Positions 10,093 through 19,017 of a stretch of 64,000 nt of DNA are shown here, piece after piece. The number at the start of each line of letters is the position of its first letter. Position 1 is the first letter of the stretch. The DNA comes from DATDIC01 sp963777625 (GTDB taxonomy: Bacteria; Pseudomonadota; Alphaproteobacteria; Acetobacterales; Acetobacteraceae), in NCBI GenBank assembly GCA_963777625.1, contig CAVZRO010000003.1, forward strand, positions 248,001 through 312,000. The letters are read 5' to 3'. Under the pieces are notes generated by a model, which saw only the letters and a program-made list of their open reading frames with translations, was not told the origin of the DNA and ran no database searches. Both the position numbers and the translations under genes were made by a program.

Positions 10093-11209
10093 CGGAGATT
10101 TCCAGGCGCCAGGAGGACAACGCGGGATCCGACCGGAAAATCAGGGGCCGGCCAGCACGCTTTGCAAGGTCGGGCAGGGCAACCGGATCGGCCTGCAAAG
10201 CCGCCACTATCGCCGGGGCGGCTACGAGCACGGGAAGCCGGTGGGGGGGCCGGGCGAGTTCGGCGGCAATGCGGCGCAGTGCAAGCAGGCCGGCTGCGTG
10301 AGGGCCAGAAATCAATTCGTGAAGGGGCGGATGAATTCTTCGGCGAACGATTTCGGCAAGGCCCAGTTTGGTGAAGCCAAGCAAGCGGGGAGCCAACGGA
10401 TCACTGGCGAGGGCGGTAGCGAATGCAGGAGCCAGAAGACTGCGGCGACGTGCGGGTAGACCTGCCAAGTCTACCATAATGGCACCGGAAAGATTGCGCA
10501 GGCGTATCTCGCGGGCCAGTTCCGGCAGCGCGGCGCGATTGAAGGCGAGCTGAGCTGCAGCCTTACCAAATCCATCGGCGGTGGCCTGACCGGAATCCAG
10601 ATCGATCGCCACGAGCGCCGGTGTCGGGTGCACGGACAGACGGCCTCCTCCTGGAAGCACGACGCTGGACCGTTCCAAGGCTTCGATCTGCAATTCCGTG
10701 TCATCGTCGAAGGCCTGGGGCACGGGTTCTATCCGGCAGGAAAGGGCTGGCTGCAAAGCCGCCGCAAGTCCCGGGTCATCAATCATGACGGAAGCGTCCG
10801 GATGGAGCATGGCGAGCCGCTCGACGGCGCCCGGCCCGCGCCGTATCAGGCGTTGCGCGCCAGAGCCGCCCAATGCGAGTTCCTCGGCGGACAGACGGGC
10901 GGTTAGACGTGGGCCCTTATCGGCCTGTGCCGCACGGGTGATACGGACCGCGAGGAGCGTACCCTCGGTCAGGGGTGTCTCAGTTTCGCTGTCGGGCAAG
11001 AAGCCCGTGCTCCCGCTTACCGCGACAAATGTGCCCGCCATGGACGCTACGCGAGCAATCACGCGGCCGCGATACAGATCTCCCACGCCATCGGGTGCAC
11101 CTGGACGCCAGATGGCGTAGTCCAGCAGCCTGTCTTGCTCGACCACCGCTGTACGGACTTCCCCCGGACTGGCCGCGGCGAGAATGCGGCGGTTCAGGGC
11201 AGGGGCCAC
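10085..11209 (-). CDS. Ribonuclease E/G family protein (short form)
   Basis: The protein is about 374 residues from GTG 11209, overlapping the end of maf by 16 bp. An S1-like RNA-binding part reads GDLYRGRVIARVASMAGTFV. The catalytic DNase I-like core shows VAIDLDSGQA and IMVDLAGLPARR, corresponding to the metal-binding Asp segments of RNase E/G. It is shorter than RNase G (about 490), and the zinc-link CPxCxG of classical RNase E/G is not present at the end (LEISDG). It probably acts in RNA processing or decay. The open frame extends upstream over maf, but that part has no homology. Confidence 0.85.
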   Translation of the reverse strand: MAPALNRRILAAASPGEVRTAVVEQDRLLDYAIWRPGAPDGVGDLYRGRVIARVASMAGTFVAVSGSTGFLPDSETETPLTEGTLLAVRITRAAQADKGPRLTARLSAEELALGGSGAQRLIRRGPGAVERLAMLHPDASVMIDDPGLAAALQPALSCRIEPVPQAFDDDTELQIEALERSSVVLPGGGRLSVHPTPALVAIDLDSGQATADGFGKAAAQLAFNRAALPELAREIRLRNLSGAIMVDLAGLPARRRSLLAPAFATALASDPLAPRLLGFTKLGLAEIVRRRIHPPLHELISGPHAAGLLALRRIAAELARPPHRLPVLVAAPAIVAALQADPVALPDLAKRAGRPLIFRSDPALSSWRLEISDG

Positions 11210-11772
11210 CCGGCGCCACGCAGAAGCTGGGCGGTCTCGAACAGTGGCAGGCCGACCACGTTGGAATAGCTTCCCGACAGGAACTTGATAAAACCGGCGG
11301 CGCGACCTTGGATCGCGTAGCCTCCAGCTTTGCCACGCCATTCGCCCGTTTCGACATAAGCGCGGATCCGTGTCTCGCTCAGATGGCCGAAGCTTACGAC
11401 GCTGCTGACCAGGCGCTCGGCCCGATGCTTGCGGGGGTGTCGCAGGGTTACCGCGGTGATGACGCGATGGCGGCGTCCAGAGAGCAGCAGCAGGCAGGCT
11501 TGGGCCTGTTCGGGTGTCTCGGCTTTTGGCAGGATTCGTCGACCCACGGCCACTATAGTGTCGGCTGCGAGCACGAGGCATTCGGATTCGGGAACGGTGG
11601 CGGCCTTGGCACGGGCGAGTCGTCTTGCACACTCGCGCGGAAGCTCACCTGACAAAGGCGTCTCATTTATTTCAGGGGCCAAAATGCGATCGGGGATCAC
11701 ACCAATCTGGGCCAGCAATTGAAGCCGACGAGCGCTGGCGGAGACGAGAATAAGGGCCGGCCCGCAAATCAA
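11194..11772 (-). CDS. maf: Maf/YhdE nucleotide pyrophosphatase
   Basis: This house-cleaning pyrophosphatase acts on non-canonical or pyrimidine nucleoside triphosphates. It is 192 residues. The family start is LILVSASARRLQLLAQIGV, followed by the metal region AADTIVAVGRRILPKAETPE and the C-terminal GYAIQGRAAGFIKFLSGSYS. The start is TTG 11772, 10 bp after the infA stop. It overlaps the RNase E/G gene, so these are one operon: infA-maf-RNase-yacG. Confidence 0.93.
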   Translation of the reverse strand: MICGPALILVSASARRLQLLAQIGVIPDRILAPEINETPLSGELPRECARRLARAKAATVPESECLVLAADTIVAVGRRILPKAETPEQAQACLLLLSGRRHRVITAVTLRHPRKHRAERLVSSVVSFGHLSETRIRAYVETGEWRGKAGGYAIQGRAAGFIKFLSGSYSNVVGLPLFETAQLLRGAGWPLP

Positions 11773-11782
11773 AATTACCGGC

Positions 11783-12001
11783 TCACTTGAAGCGGAATGT
11801 AATCCGCCCTTTGGTAAGATCGTAAGGCGTCATTTCGACATTGACACGATCGCCGGCGAGAACGCGAATACGGTTCTTTCGCATTTTGCCGCTGGTGTGG
11901 GCCAGGATCGTGTGTTCGTTGTCAAGCTTCACACGGAACATGGCGTTGGGCAGAAGCTCCGTCACCGTGCCGCTGAATTCGATCATGTCTTCTTTCGACA
12001 T
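11783..12001 (-). CDS. infA: Translation initiation factor IF-1
   Basis: This is a 72-residue OB-fold protein that occupies the ribosomal A-site during initiation. The sequence SKEDMIEFSGTVTELLPNAM and the end DLTKGRITFRFK are typical of the family. The start ATG 12001 has an agagg ribosome site. Length is exactly normal, and no frame problem is seen. It heads the infA-maf-RNase-yacG run. Confidence 0.98.
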   Translation of the reverse strand: MSKEDMIEFSGTVTELLPNAMFRVKLDNEHTILAHTSGKMRKNRIRVLAGDRVNVEMTPYDLTKGRITFRFK

Positions 12002-12081
12002 CAGACCTCTTTGGATAGTTTGATTTCGGGGCGGAACATGAGGTCTGGAGCGGCGCTGGTCAAGCGCGAGGGCGGCGGAAC

Positions 12082-13374
12082 TCAGTTCTGCTTCAGCCGA
12101 CAGGTGATACTGCGCGCGTGCGCGTGGAGCCCCTCAGCTTCCGCTAACGCGACCACTGTCGGTCCCAGCTTCTCCAGCGCGGTCCGATCACCCGAAATCC
12201 ACGTGGTGCGTTTGAGGAAATCAAAAACCGAAAGACCGGACGCAAAGCGCGCGGTGCGACCGGTGGGCAGAACGTGATTGGGGCCAGCGGCATAGTCGCC
12301 GAGAGCCTCTGGACAAAATGCGCCCAGGAACACTGCTCCGGCGTGACGTATGCGCGCGAACACGGGTTCTGGGTCGGCTAGCATCAACTGCAAATGCTCA
12401 GGGGCGATGCGGTTCACCAGGCCGGCGGCCTCGTCCCAGCTTCGCACAAGCATGATCGCGCCATGCGACGCCCAGCTTTCGCCGGCAATTGCAGCCCTGG
12501 GAAGCGTGCGCAACTCTCCCGCGACGGCGGCCAGGACTGCCTCGGCAAGCCCATTGTTATCAGTGATGAAGATGGCCTGGGCCAACTCGTCATGCTCGGC
12601 CTGGGCCAGCAGATCGATGGCAATGCAGCGCGGGTTCTGAGTTGCATCCGCCAACACCACAACCTCGGACGGGCCGGCAATCGAGTCGATGCCGACCTGC
12701 CCGAAGACCTGGCGCTTTGCTTCGGCTACATAAGCGTTTCCGGGTCCGACGACACGATCGACCGGTGGGATGCTGCTCGTGCCGTACGCGAGCGCCGCAA
12801 TGGCCTGGGCGCCCCCAAGGCGGTAGATTTCAGTGACTCCCGCCCGGCGCGCCGCTGCCAGCACGAGCGGGTTAAGCGCGCCACGCGGGCTTGGCACGCA
12901 CATGACAATGCGCTCCACCTCGGCGATCTGCGCCGGGATCGCGCCCATGAGGACTGAGGACGGGTAGGCTGCCTTTCCCCCTGGCACATAGATCCCGACC
13001 GCATCCAGCGCAGTCCAGCGCATGCCTAGCGTGAGCCCGGCCGCATCATCCATGCGCAAATCAGTCGGCATCTGGGCGCGATGGAATGCCTCGATCCGGG
13101 TTGCCGCGACGTCCAGGGCGTCCAGTAATTGCGTCGGGGTACCGGCGATCGCGGCCTGGATCTCGGTGTCGGTGATCCGAAACCGTTCGGGGGTCAGTGC
13201 CAGATTGTCGAACCGGGCCGTGTAGTCGATCAGGGCCGCATCACCGCGTCTTCGAACATCGCTGATGATGGCGGCTACCTCGGTATGAACTTCCTGCGTC
13301 CGCTCGCGAGGCGCGGCCAGAAATGCTCGGAAATCAGCCTCGAACCCGGGATCAGCCGTACTCAGGCGCCTCAC
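12082..13374 (-). CDS. hisD: Histidinol dehydrogenase
   Basis: This zinc enzyme converts histidinol to histidine in the last two steps of histidine synthesis. GTG 13374 begins one base after the hisG stop (430 residues, normal); an upstream TTG is possible but would overlap hisG. Key segments are IYVPGGKAAYPSSVLMGAIP, RVVGPGNAYVAEAKRQVFG, IAGPSEVVVLAD, LLAQAEHDELAQAI (zinc His), NRIAPEHLQL and PNHVLPTGRTARFASGLSVF. It is translated directly after hisG. Confidence 0.96.
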   Translation of the reverse strand: MRRLSTADPGFEADFRAFLAAPRERTQEVHTEVAAIISDVRRRGDAALIDYTARFDNLALTPERFRITDTEIQAAIAGTPTQLLDALDVAATRIEAFHRAQMPTDLRMDDAAGLTLGMRWTALDAVGIYVPGGKAAYPSSVLMGAIPAQIAEVERIVMCVPSPRGALNPLVLAAARRAGVTEIYRLGGAQAIAALAYGTSSIPPVDRVVGPGNAYVAEAKRQVFGQVGIDSIAGPSEVVVLADATQNPRCIAIDLLAQAEHDELAQAIFITDNNGLAEAVLAAVAGELRTLPRAAIAGESWASHGAIMLVRSWDEAAGLVNRIAPEHLQLMLADPEPVFARIRHAGAVFLGAFCPEALGDYAAGPNHVLPTGRTARFASGLSVFDFLKRTTWISGDRTALEKLGPTVVALAEAEGLHAHARSITCRLKQN

Positions 13375-13375
13375 G

Positions 13376-14071
13376 TCATGTCTGCCCAAGCGCGTTGCGG
13401 AACCGAGCGATCCATTGGCCGATTGCCTCAGGCTGGGTTTTCAGCGCCGTGCGATTGACGATCAAGCGACTTGTGACAGGAGCGATCACTTCGGTTTCGA
13501 GCAATCCGTTCGCCTTAAGAGTGGTACCGGTCTGGACGAGGTCCACGATCAGTCGTGCCAGTCCAAGGCCGGGTGCCAACTCCATTGAGCCGCTCAGCAC
13601 CACAACCTCGGCATGAACGCCGCGGCCGGCGAAATGGCGGCGGGCGATATTCGGGTATTTTGTCGCCACGCGCACGCGGGACCAGCGGGAAGGGTCGTCC
13701 ATTGCGGCGGTTTCCCGCGGCTCGGCCACCGAAACGCGGCAGCGGCCGATGCCGAGATCCAGGGGCGCGTAGATCTCCGGGTAGTCGAACTCCATCAGCA
13801 CGTCGGCCCCGCAGATGCCGAGCTGGGCGGCGCCGAAGGCGACGAACGTGGCGACGTCGAAGGGCCGCACGCGCACCACGTCCAGATCCGGCCGGTCGGT
13901 CGGAAACCTGAGCCGGCGACTGTCTTCGTCGGAGTAGTCAGCCGCGGGAATGACGCCGGCGCGACCCAGCAGCGCACCGCATTCTGCTAGAATGCGTCCT
14001 TTCGGCAGCGCGAGCACCAGCGGGCCATTCAATTGCGGCTCCAGGGCGGAGGCGGCATAGGAGGCGGTCAT
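13376..14071 (-). CDS. hisG: ATP phosphoribosyltransferase, short form
   Basis: This enzyme catalyses the first committed step of histidine synthesis. It is 231 residues from ATG 14071 (MTASYAASALEPQLNGPL). Motifs are LALPKGRILAECGALLGRAG, FGAAQLGICGADVLMEFDYP, and the PRPP loop LIVDLVQTGTTLKANGL. The length and missing C-terminal ACT-like domain mark the short form, which in known systems needs the partner HisZ; no hisZ is in this window. A longer open frame upstream has no family similarity. Confidence 0.95.
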   Translation of the reverse strand: MTASYAASALEPQLNGPLVLALPKGRILAECGALLGRAGVIPAADYSDEDSRRLRFPTDRPDLDVVRVRPFDVATFVAFGAAQLGICGADVLMEFDYPEIYAPLDLGIGRCRVSVAEPRETAAMDDPSRWSRVRVATKYPNIARRHFAGRGVHAEVVVLSGSMELAPGLGLARLIVDLVQTGTTLKANGLLETEVIAPVTSRLIVNRTALKTQPEAIGQWIARFRNALGQT

Positions 14072-14302
14072 ACCGGGCGGCCTTACACCAGGGCGCCTCA
14101 ACACGGAACCCAGGCAGGTGGGCGCCAGACATGCACCCCGCCCCGCCGTTGGCTCAATGTTCGGGCGCGCAGCATCGGAGCGCATCGTCGCTCGCGCCTT
14201 TCTGTCGGAGGATCATGGATCGCTCCACGGTGCGGCTGCCTTGTCGGGCGAGTGGACCTCCTGGCGGGAAGCTGGCTGGACGTGGATCGTCCTGGAAGCG
14301 GA

Positions 14303-15520
14303 CTACGCTTCCAGCAGTTGCTGTTTCTCCGTTCCCGAAACACTTGCGCGGCCGGTAAACAGCGGGGCGAGCTGACCCTGCCACAGCTTCAATGCCGCCC
14401 CGATCGCCTGGTGCATATCGAGATACTTGTACGAGCCGAGACGGCCGCCAAAAAACATGTTGACCTCCTGGGCCGCGCGCGCGGCATAGCGATGATAGCG
14501 CTGCCGGTCCTCCGGCGTGCCGACCGGATAATAGGGCTCATCATTACTGCCAGCCGCGTGACTGTACTCGCGGAACACAACAGTCCGGTTTCCATAGTGA
14601 CGTTCGGGGTGAAGGTGTCGGAACTCATGCACGCGGGTATAAGGGACTGCCGCATCCGAGTAGTTCATCACTGCGCAGCCCTGGTGATCACGGCAATCCA
14701 GCACAAGTTCTTCGAACTCGAGCGTGCGCCAGTTGAGGCGGCCGTCGCTATAGTGGAAATAGCGGTCGATCGCGCCGGTGAACACCACCGGCAGGTTGGA
14801 CGGGATCAGCTTGCGGACGGAGGTGTAATCGACGCCGGTGACGATCTTGATACAGCGGTTTGCGGTCATCTGGCCGAACAGCGCGGCATAGCCGTCACGC
14901 GGCAAGCCTTCGAACCGGTCGCTGAAATAGCGAGCGTTGAAGTCGAAGCGGACAGGAAGTCGCGTGATGATGCTCGCCGGCAGCTCGCGCGGATCGGTCT
15001 GCCATTGTTTCGCGGTGTAGCCCCGAATGAAAGCCTCATACAGCGGCCGTCCTATAAGGCTGATCGCCTTTTCTTCCAGATTGATGGGATCGCGGGAGCC
15101 GAGCTCGCCGGCCTGCTCGGCGAGAAATTTTCGTGCCTGATCGGGCGTGAAAGCGCGGCGGAAAAAGCTACAGATCGTGCCCAGGTTGATGGGCATGGTG
15201 AATACCTGGCCACCGGCGGCTGCGTAAACATGGTGCCGGTAGTCGGTGAAGGAGGCGAAGCGGTTGACGTATTGCCAGATAGGCTCGTCACTGCAGTGGA
15301 ACAGGTGCGACCCGTAAGTGTGTATTTCGATCCCGGTATCGCGATGGGTCTCGCTCCAGGCATTGCCGCCGATATGGGACCGCCGCTCGATTACGAGCAC
15401 GCGGAGGCCGCGTTCGGCGGCAGCCCGCTCCGCGATGGTAAGTCCAAAGAATCCAGCACCGACGACGATAAGGTCGCAGGCAGCGATCAGGTCACCAACG
15501 CCGGCTGCATGTGCCTGCAT
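14303..15520 (-). CDS. glf: UDP-galactopyranose mutase
   Basis: This flavoenzyme converts UDP-galactopyranose to UDP-galactofuranose for cell-surface glycans. It is 405 residues. The FAD-binding dinucleotide fold is LIVVGAGFFGLTIAERAAAE, followed by ERRSHIGGNAWSE. Further family blocks are YGSHLFHCSDEPIWQYVNRF, GYTAKQWQTDPRELPASI and EFRHLHPERHY, ending with FGGRLGSYKYLDMHQAI. It follows the unknown 333-residue gene by 3 bp, so the two are likely a unit, and it implies galactofuranose in lipopolysaccharide or capsule. Confidence 0.94.
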   Translation of the reverse strand: MQAHAAGVGDLIAACDLIVVGAGFFGLTIAERAAAERGLRVLVIERRSHIGGNAWSETHRDTGIEIHTYGSHLFHCSDEPIWQYVNRFASFTDYRHHVYAAAGGQVFTMPINLGTICSFFRRAFTPDQARKFLAEQAGELGSRDPINLEEKAISLIGRPLYEAFIRGYTAKQWQTDPRELPASIITRLPVRFDFNARYFSDRFEGLPRDGYAALFGQMTANRCIKIVTGVDYTSVRKLIPSNLPVVFTGAIDRYFHYSDGRLNWRTLEFEELVLDCRDHQGCAVMNYSDAAVPYTRVHEFRHLHPERHYGNRTVVFREYSHAAGSNDEPYYPVGTPEDRQRYHRYAARAAQEVNMFFGGRLGSYKYLDMHQAIGAALKLWQGQLAPLFTGRASVSGTEKQQLLEA

Positions 15521-15523
15521 CAG

Positions 15524-16525
15524 TTATGCCGCGGTGCGGGTGTGCGGTACCTGCGGCGGGGGCATCATGCGGTCGGGACCGCATTGTGCCTGGGGCAACA
15601 GGGTTGCCACGCGGGAAGCGTGGTCCGGAGATACCAGCAGGCGTTCGCCGCGCAGCAGAGCATCCCGAAAGATCGGAATGGTTTCGGCGACCTGCCCGGG
15701 GGTGCGACAGATCAGACAGATGGGCGGCGGTTGCGCAGCATAGGCAAAATGCCCGTCACGGTATGACTGTCGTATTTCCTGGCCGAGTCGGTGGAAAATG
15801 GTCAGCAACGTGCCCGAGAACAGCGCGGCGAGATGTGCGTTGCCACCTTGGACGGTGATATGGCACCAGGCACTCGCGTAAAGCCGCAGTTTCAGTTCGT
15901 TGTAACTGGCGCGCGGGCGAATTTCGGCGGCCAGCTCATCGAACAGCCAAATGTCAGGAAAGCGGCGAACCAGCGCAAGATCCCCGAATTCCAGGTCGGG
16001 CTGATGGTCCGGCGAATAGCCGGCGGGCAGGCCGAGGATACCGGGTCTGAGATAGACGATCTGGTAGCGATCGCCGAGTTCGCTAAAGAGCTGTTCCAGC
16101 AGGTCGAGCGGGAGATAATTCACCGGCCCCCGCCCCCATTCGATGCTGTATTTGTTGTGGAGGATAAGTAGTGGCTTGGCCGACTCGAAGCTATTGTCCC
16201 TGTAGCGGTGCCGATAGTCGGGAAAGCTCTCGAAGGCGCGGGCGCGATGGCCGTGGTCGTCGCGCGTAGGAAGCCACGCTGGCCGGTTGGCCGGCCAGAC
16301 GAAACGACGAGGCTCCGATTTCTCCTTTACCTGGTCGGGATCAAGGAAAAAATAGAAGGGGACCATTCCCGCGTAGGTCAGAATATGGCGGCCTTGCATC
16401 AGTCCGGCGAGATGGAGCCAGTGTACGAAAGGAAGAAACGAATTCACCTCGGCGCCGAACTCACCGGTAAATTCAAGGGTTGGCGGCAGTTCGGGAGAGA
16501 GTGAGATCGTTGGCGAAGGGGGCAT
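15524..16525 (-). CDS. Unknown protein paired with Glf, possibly glycan-related
   Basis: The protein is 333 residues from ATG 16525, with no signal peptide or membrane helix. Around the middle it reads KPLLILHNKYSIEWGRGPVN and later CHITVQGGNAHLAALFSGTL. The latter pattern, a Gly-rich turn after a strand followed by His-Leu-Ala, resembles the nucleotide-sugar site of GT-B-like or LPS heptosyltransferase-like folds, but this is only an impression. Three bases separate it from glf, so a role in making or transferring a galactofuranose-containing glycan is the best guess. Confidence 0.6.
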   Translation of the reverse strand: MPPSPTISLSPELPPTLEFTGEFGAEVNSFLPFVHWLHLAGLMQGRHILTYAGMVPFYFFLDPDQVKEKSEPRRFVWPANRPAWLPTRDDHGHRARAFESFPDYRHRYRDNSFESAKPLLILHNKYSIEWGRGPVNYLPLDLLEQLFSELGDRYQIVYLRPGILGLPAGYSPDHQPDLEFGDLALVRRFPDIWLFDELAAEIRPRASYNELKLRLYASAWCHITVQGGNAHLAALFSGTLLTIFHRLGQEIRQSYRDGHFAYAAQPPPICLICRTPGQVAETIPIFRDALLRGERLLVSPDHASRVATLLPQAQCGPDRMMPPPQVPHTRTAA

Positions 16526-16571
16526 TTGGCCGGTCGGTTCTTACGACGGACCGGATGATGCAGCCGATGAG

Positions 16572-17261
16572 CTAATGCGGGCTTAACCCGAATGCCTGAA
16601 GCAGGTGCTCAGTACGGGTGCCCAGAAGGGGTGTTGCCCGTGCCAATGTCCTCAGGTCGCTTGGCTGGTCGATATCGAGGCCGATTCCTGGCAGAGGGAT
16701 AATCCGTGGCTCGATTCCGTTTTCGCGGGCTGCCGCCAGATGCGGGAAGAAGCTATCGTCACCAAAACGCAACGGCACTGCGGTGGGCGGGGCCAGCAGC
16801 ACGGCGTTGGAGCCGTGCTCGTCATGTGACGGTACGATCGTGAAGGATCGGATCGGGCTTGGTCCGGCGCTGATCGCTTCGATCTCGGCGGCGGTCACGC
16901 GCGGGATGTCCCCTGGCATTGTCAGCATCGCGTAAACGCCGTCCTGCTCCAGCCGCTGCGCCATCATCGCGACCGCGGTCGTATGCCCTTCCGCCGCCCG
17001 CTCGCTGATAACATGCGCGTCGAAGCGCCGAACCAGGGTGGCGACCGCGGGATCGGCGGTATTAACCATGATTCCGGCCAATCGAGCGGCCGAAAGGGCG
17101 GTGAGCACATCCACCAGCATGGCCTCGCTCAGCGCCTGGCGTTGAGCCGGAGACAGCACGCCGGCCAGACGCTGTTTAGCATCGCGAAACGATTTCACCG
17201 GAATTGCCGCCCAGACGGATTTCATAGGAGAGACGGATTTCATCGGAGAAACGGATTTCAC
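16572..17261 (-). CDS. cofC: CofC/FbiD-like guanylyltransferase of coenzyme F420 synthesis
   Basis: CofC activates a three-carbon phospho-acid (2-phospholactate, phosphoenolpyruvate or 3-phosphoglycerate in different lineages) with GTP. CofD then moves it onto FO. GTG 17261 overlaps the cofD stop. The core starts VWAAIPVKSFRDAKQRLAGV, then LTMPGDIPRVTAAEI, PSHDEHGSNAVLLAP, and the acidic end LPGIGLDIDQPSDL, all family features. The N-terminus is odd: an 18-bp unit encoding (M/V)KSVSP is repeated almost three times, giving several possible starts. The preferred phospho-acid cannot be told from sequence by eye. Confidence 0.9.
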   Translation of the reverse strand: MKSVSPMKSVSPMKSVWAAIPVKSFRDAKQRLAGVLSPAQRQALSEAMLVDVLTALSAARLAGIMVNTADPAVATLVRRFDAHVISERAAEGHTTAVAMMAQRLEQDGVYAMLTMPGDIPRVTAAEIEAISAGPSPIRSFTIVPSHDEHGSNAVLLAPPTAVPLRFGDDSFFPHLAAARENGIEPRIIPLPGIGLDIDQPSDLRTLARATPLLGTRTEHLLQAFGLSPH

Positions 17262-18181
17262 CGGAGCGTCGCCGAAGCTTCCAGCACGACCTGTGCGAGC
17301 GCCCTTTTTTCAGCGACGCTCGTCATCAAGGTATCCGCCAAGATGACGCGCACCCGCACGCCGTGGAGCGCGTCGGCGTCGGCGCGATCGGCAACATAAG
17401 CATCGAGCAGATCGCCGTAATGCTCGGCAACGGCACTGGCGCCAGGCGAAAGGCCGAGTTCATCCATGATCTTGGCGGTGGGACCTTTGACTGCACGCCC
17501 GCCAATGATGGGAGAGACGGCGATCACCGGCGCCGCGGTTTCGCGTAGCGCATCGCGAATGCCGGAAACCGCGAGGATCGGGTCGATGCTGATGAATGGG
17601 TTGGATGGGCAGATCACGACGGCATCGGCCTGCGCGATCGCGCCGATCACATCAGGGTGAGCCCGCGCGACATCTGCCCCGGCGAATTCGAGTGCGCGCA
17701 CCCGCGGTGCTGCACGTTGGCGCACAAAATAGTCCTGAAAGCCGATCCAGCCGTGGTCTGTCAGGACCTGCGTTCGTACCTGGTCGTTGCTGGCCGGCAG
17801 AAGCTTCGGGCCGACCCCGAGCCGATTGCAAATATCGTCAGTAATCTCGGACAGGGTTTCCCCGGCGTGCAAGCGACGCGTGCGTTCGAGATGCAGGGCA
17901 AGGTCGCGATCCCCCAGGCGGAACCAAGTCTCTCCGCCGAGCGATTCCAGCGTCTCCATGAACGACCAGGTTTCGTCGCGCCGTCCCCAGCCGAGGACGG
18001 GATTGTCCAGCCCGGCAAGCGTGTAGGTCAGCGTGTCCAGATCGGGGCTGATCGACAGGCCCAGATGTTCGAAATCGTCACCGATATTGGCAACCACCGT
18101 CAGATCGGTTGCCGGAAGAATGTGGCTGAGGCCAAGCGCCAGCTTGGCTCCGCCGATACCGCCGGAGAGCGCAACGATCAT
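17258..18181 (-). CDS. cofD: CofD, 2-phospho-L-lactate transferase-type enzyme of F420 synthesis
   Basis: CofD transfers the phospho-acid from its GDP form to FO, making F420-0 or its dehydro/3PG variants. It is 307 residues from ATG 18181, overlapping the cofE stop (ATGA); a longer frame upstream is spurious. Motifs are IVALSGGIGGAKLALGLS at the N-terminus, VVANIGDDFEHLGLSISPDL, GWGRRDETWSFMETL, and VVICPSNPFISIDPILAV. No membrane segment. It is translationally coupled to cofE and cofC, which fixes its function with high confidence. Confidence 0.95.
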   Translation of the reverse strand: MIVALSGGIGGAKLALGLSHILPATDLTVVANIGDDFEHLGLSISPDLDTLTYTLAGLDNPVLGWGRRDETWSFMETLESLGGETWFRLGDRDLALHLERTRRLHAGETLSEITDDICNRLGVGPKLLPASNDQVRTQVLTDHGWIGFQDYFVRQRAAPRVRALEFAGADVARAHPDVIGAIAQADAVVICPSNPFISIDPILAVSGIRDALRETAAPVIAVSPIIGGRAVKGPTAKIMDELGLSPGASAVAEHYGDLLDAYVADRADADALHGVRVRVILADTLMTSVAEKRALAQVVLEASATLR

Positions 18182-18984
18182 CGGAACAGGTCTTCTTCCG
18201 GCGGTCGGACCAGGGTGACGGCGGGACACTCGGGGGCGGCCCAGCGCAAGCCGCGTGCCACGACCACGGGTTGCGCCTCGTCGGCCTGACCTTGCAGCAA
18301 CGAGGCGGCAGCGGCGATCTCGTCAGCGAAGCCGAGGATGCTGACCTCCAGGGTGCGGCCGAACAGGTCGGGACGGCCGCGCAGGTCGATCATCGACGGC
18401 AGGCCAGCGGCGCCGATCGCGACGCCACAGGTGCCGCGGCGCCAAGGGCGGCCGAAGCTGTCATTGATGATGACGCCGAGTTCCGCTCCGGCTCGCTGCT
18501 TCAGTGCACCGCGCAGCCGGGCGGCCGATCCATCCGGGTCGAGCGGCAACAGCAGCACGTGCTCCGAGTGGCCGGCCGCCACGTTGGAATGATCGACGCC
18601 CGCGTTGGCCATGATGAAGCCCAGCCGGTGCTCCATGATGAGCAGGTTCGGGCGCTTGCGTACGACGCGGACGGATTCGGAGAGGATGACCTGCACGAGA
18701 CGCGGGTCCTTGCCAACCTCGGCCGCGAGTTCGATTGCCTGTGCTGAGGGCGTGATTCGCTCGAGATCGACAAGTCGCCCTTCGGCTTTGGAGACGATCT
18801 TCTGGGCGATCACGACGACGTCGCCCGGGACGAGTGATTGGCCGGCGCGCCGGGTCCCTGCGATGATGAGCTCAGCGAGATCGTCGCCGGACTGCACCAT
18901 GGGGAGGGACGGAAGGGCAAACAGATTGAGCGCGGCGGCTGGACGTTGCGCCGCAGCTTCGGATGTTTCCAGGTGGGGACGCAT
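18178..18984 (-). CDS. cofE: CofE, coenzyme F420-0:L-glutamate ligase
   Basis: CofE adds the glutamate tail to F420-0 in a GTP-dependent reaction. It is 268 residues. Family blocks are GDVVVIAQKIVSKAEGRLVD, RLGFIMANAGVDHSN, LPLDPDGSAARLRGALK, VIINDSFGRPWRRGTCGVAI and the late LRGRPDLFGRTLEVSILGFA. This is the short CofE alone, as in archaea; the extra nitroreductase-like domain of mycobacterial FbiB is absent. If the organism reduces a dehydro-F420 precursor, another enzyme must do it. It starts 33 bp after the FGD-like gene. Confidence 0.95.
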   Translation of the reverse strand: MRPHLETSEAAAQRPAAALNLFALPSLPMVQSGDDLAELIIAGTRRAGQSLVPGDVVVIAQKIVSKAEGRLVDLERITPSAQAIELAAEVGKDPRLVQVILSESVRVVRKRPNLLIMEHRLGFIMANAGVDHSNVAAGHSEHVLLLPLDPDGSAARLRGALKQRAGAELGVIINDSFGRPWRRGTCGVAIGAAGLPSMIDLRGRPDLFGRTLEVSILGFADEIAAAASLLQGQADEAQPVVVARGLRWAAPECPAVTLVRPPEEDLFR

Positions 18985-19017
18985 TGCAGTGCGGGATTTA
19001 TCGCGGCTGTTTTGATC

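Noticed and set aside
14033..15766. Plus-strand open frame of 577 codons opposite glf
   Set aside because: Glf on the minus strand has full family motifs; the plus frame has none.
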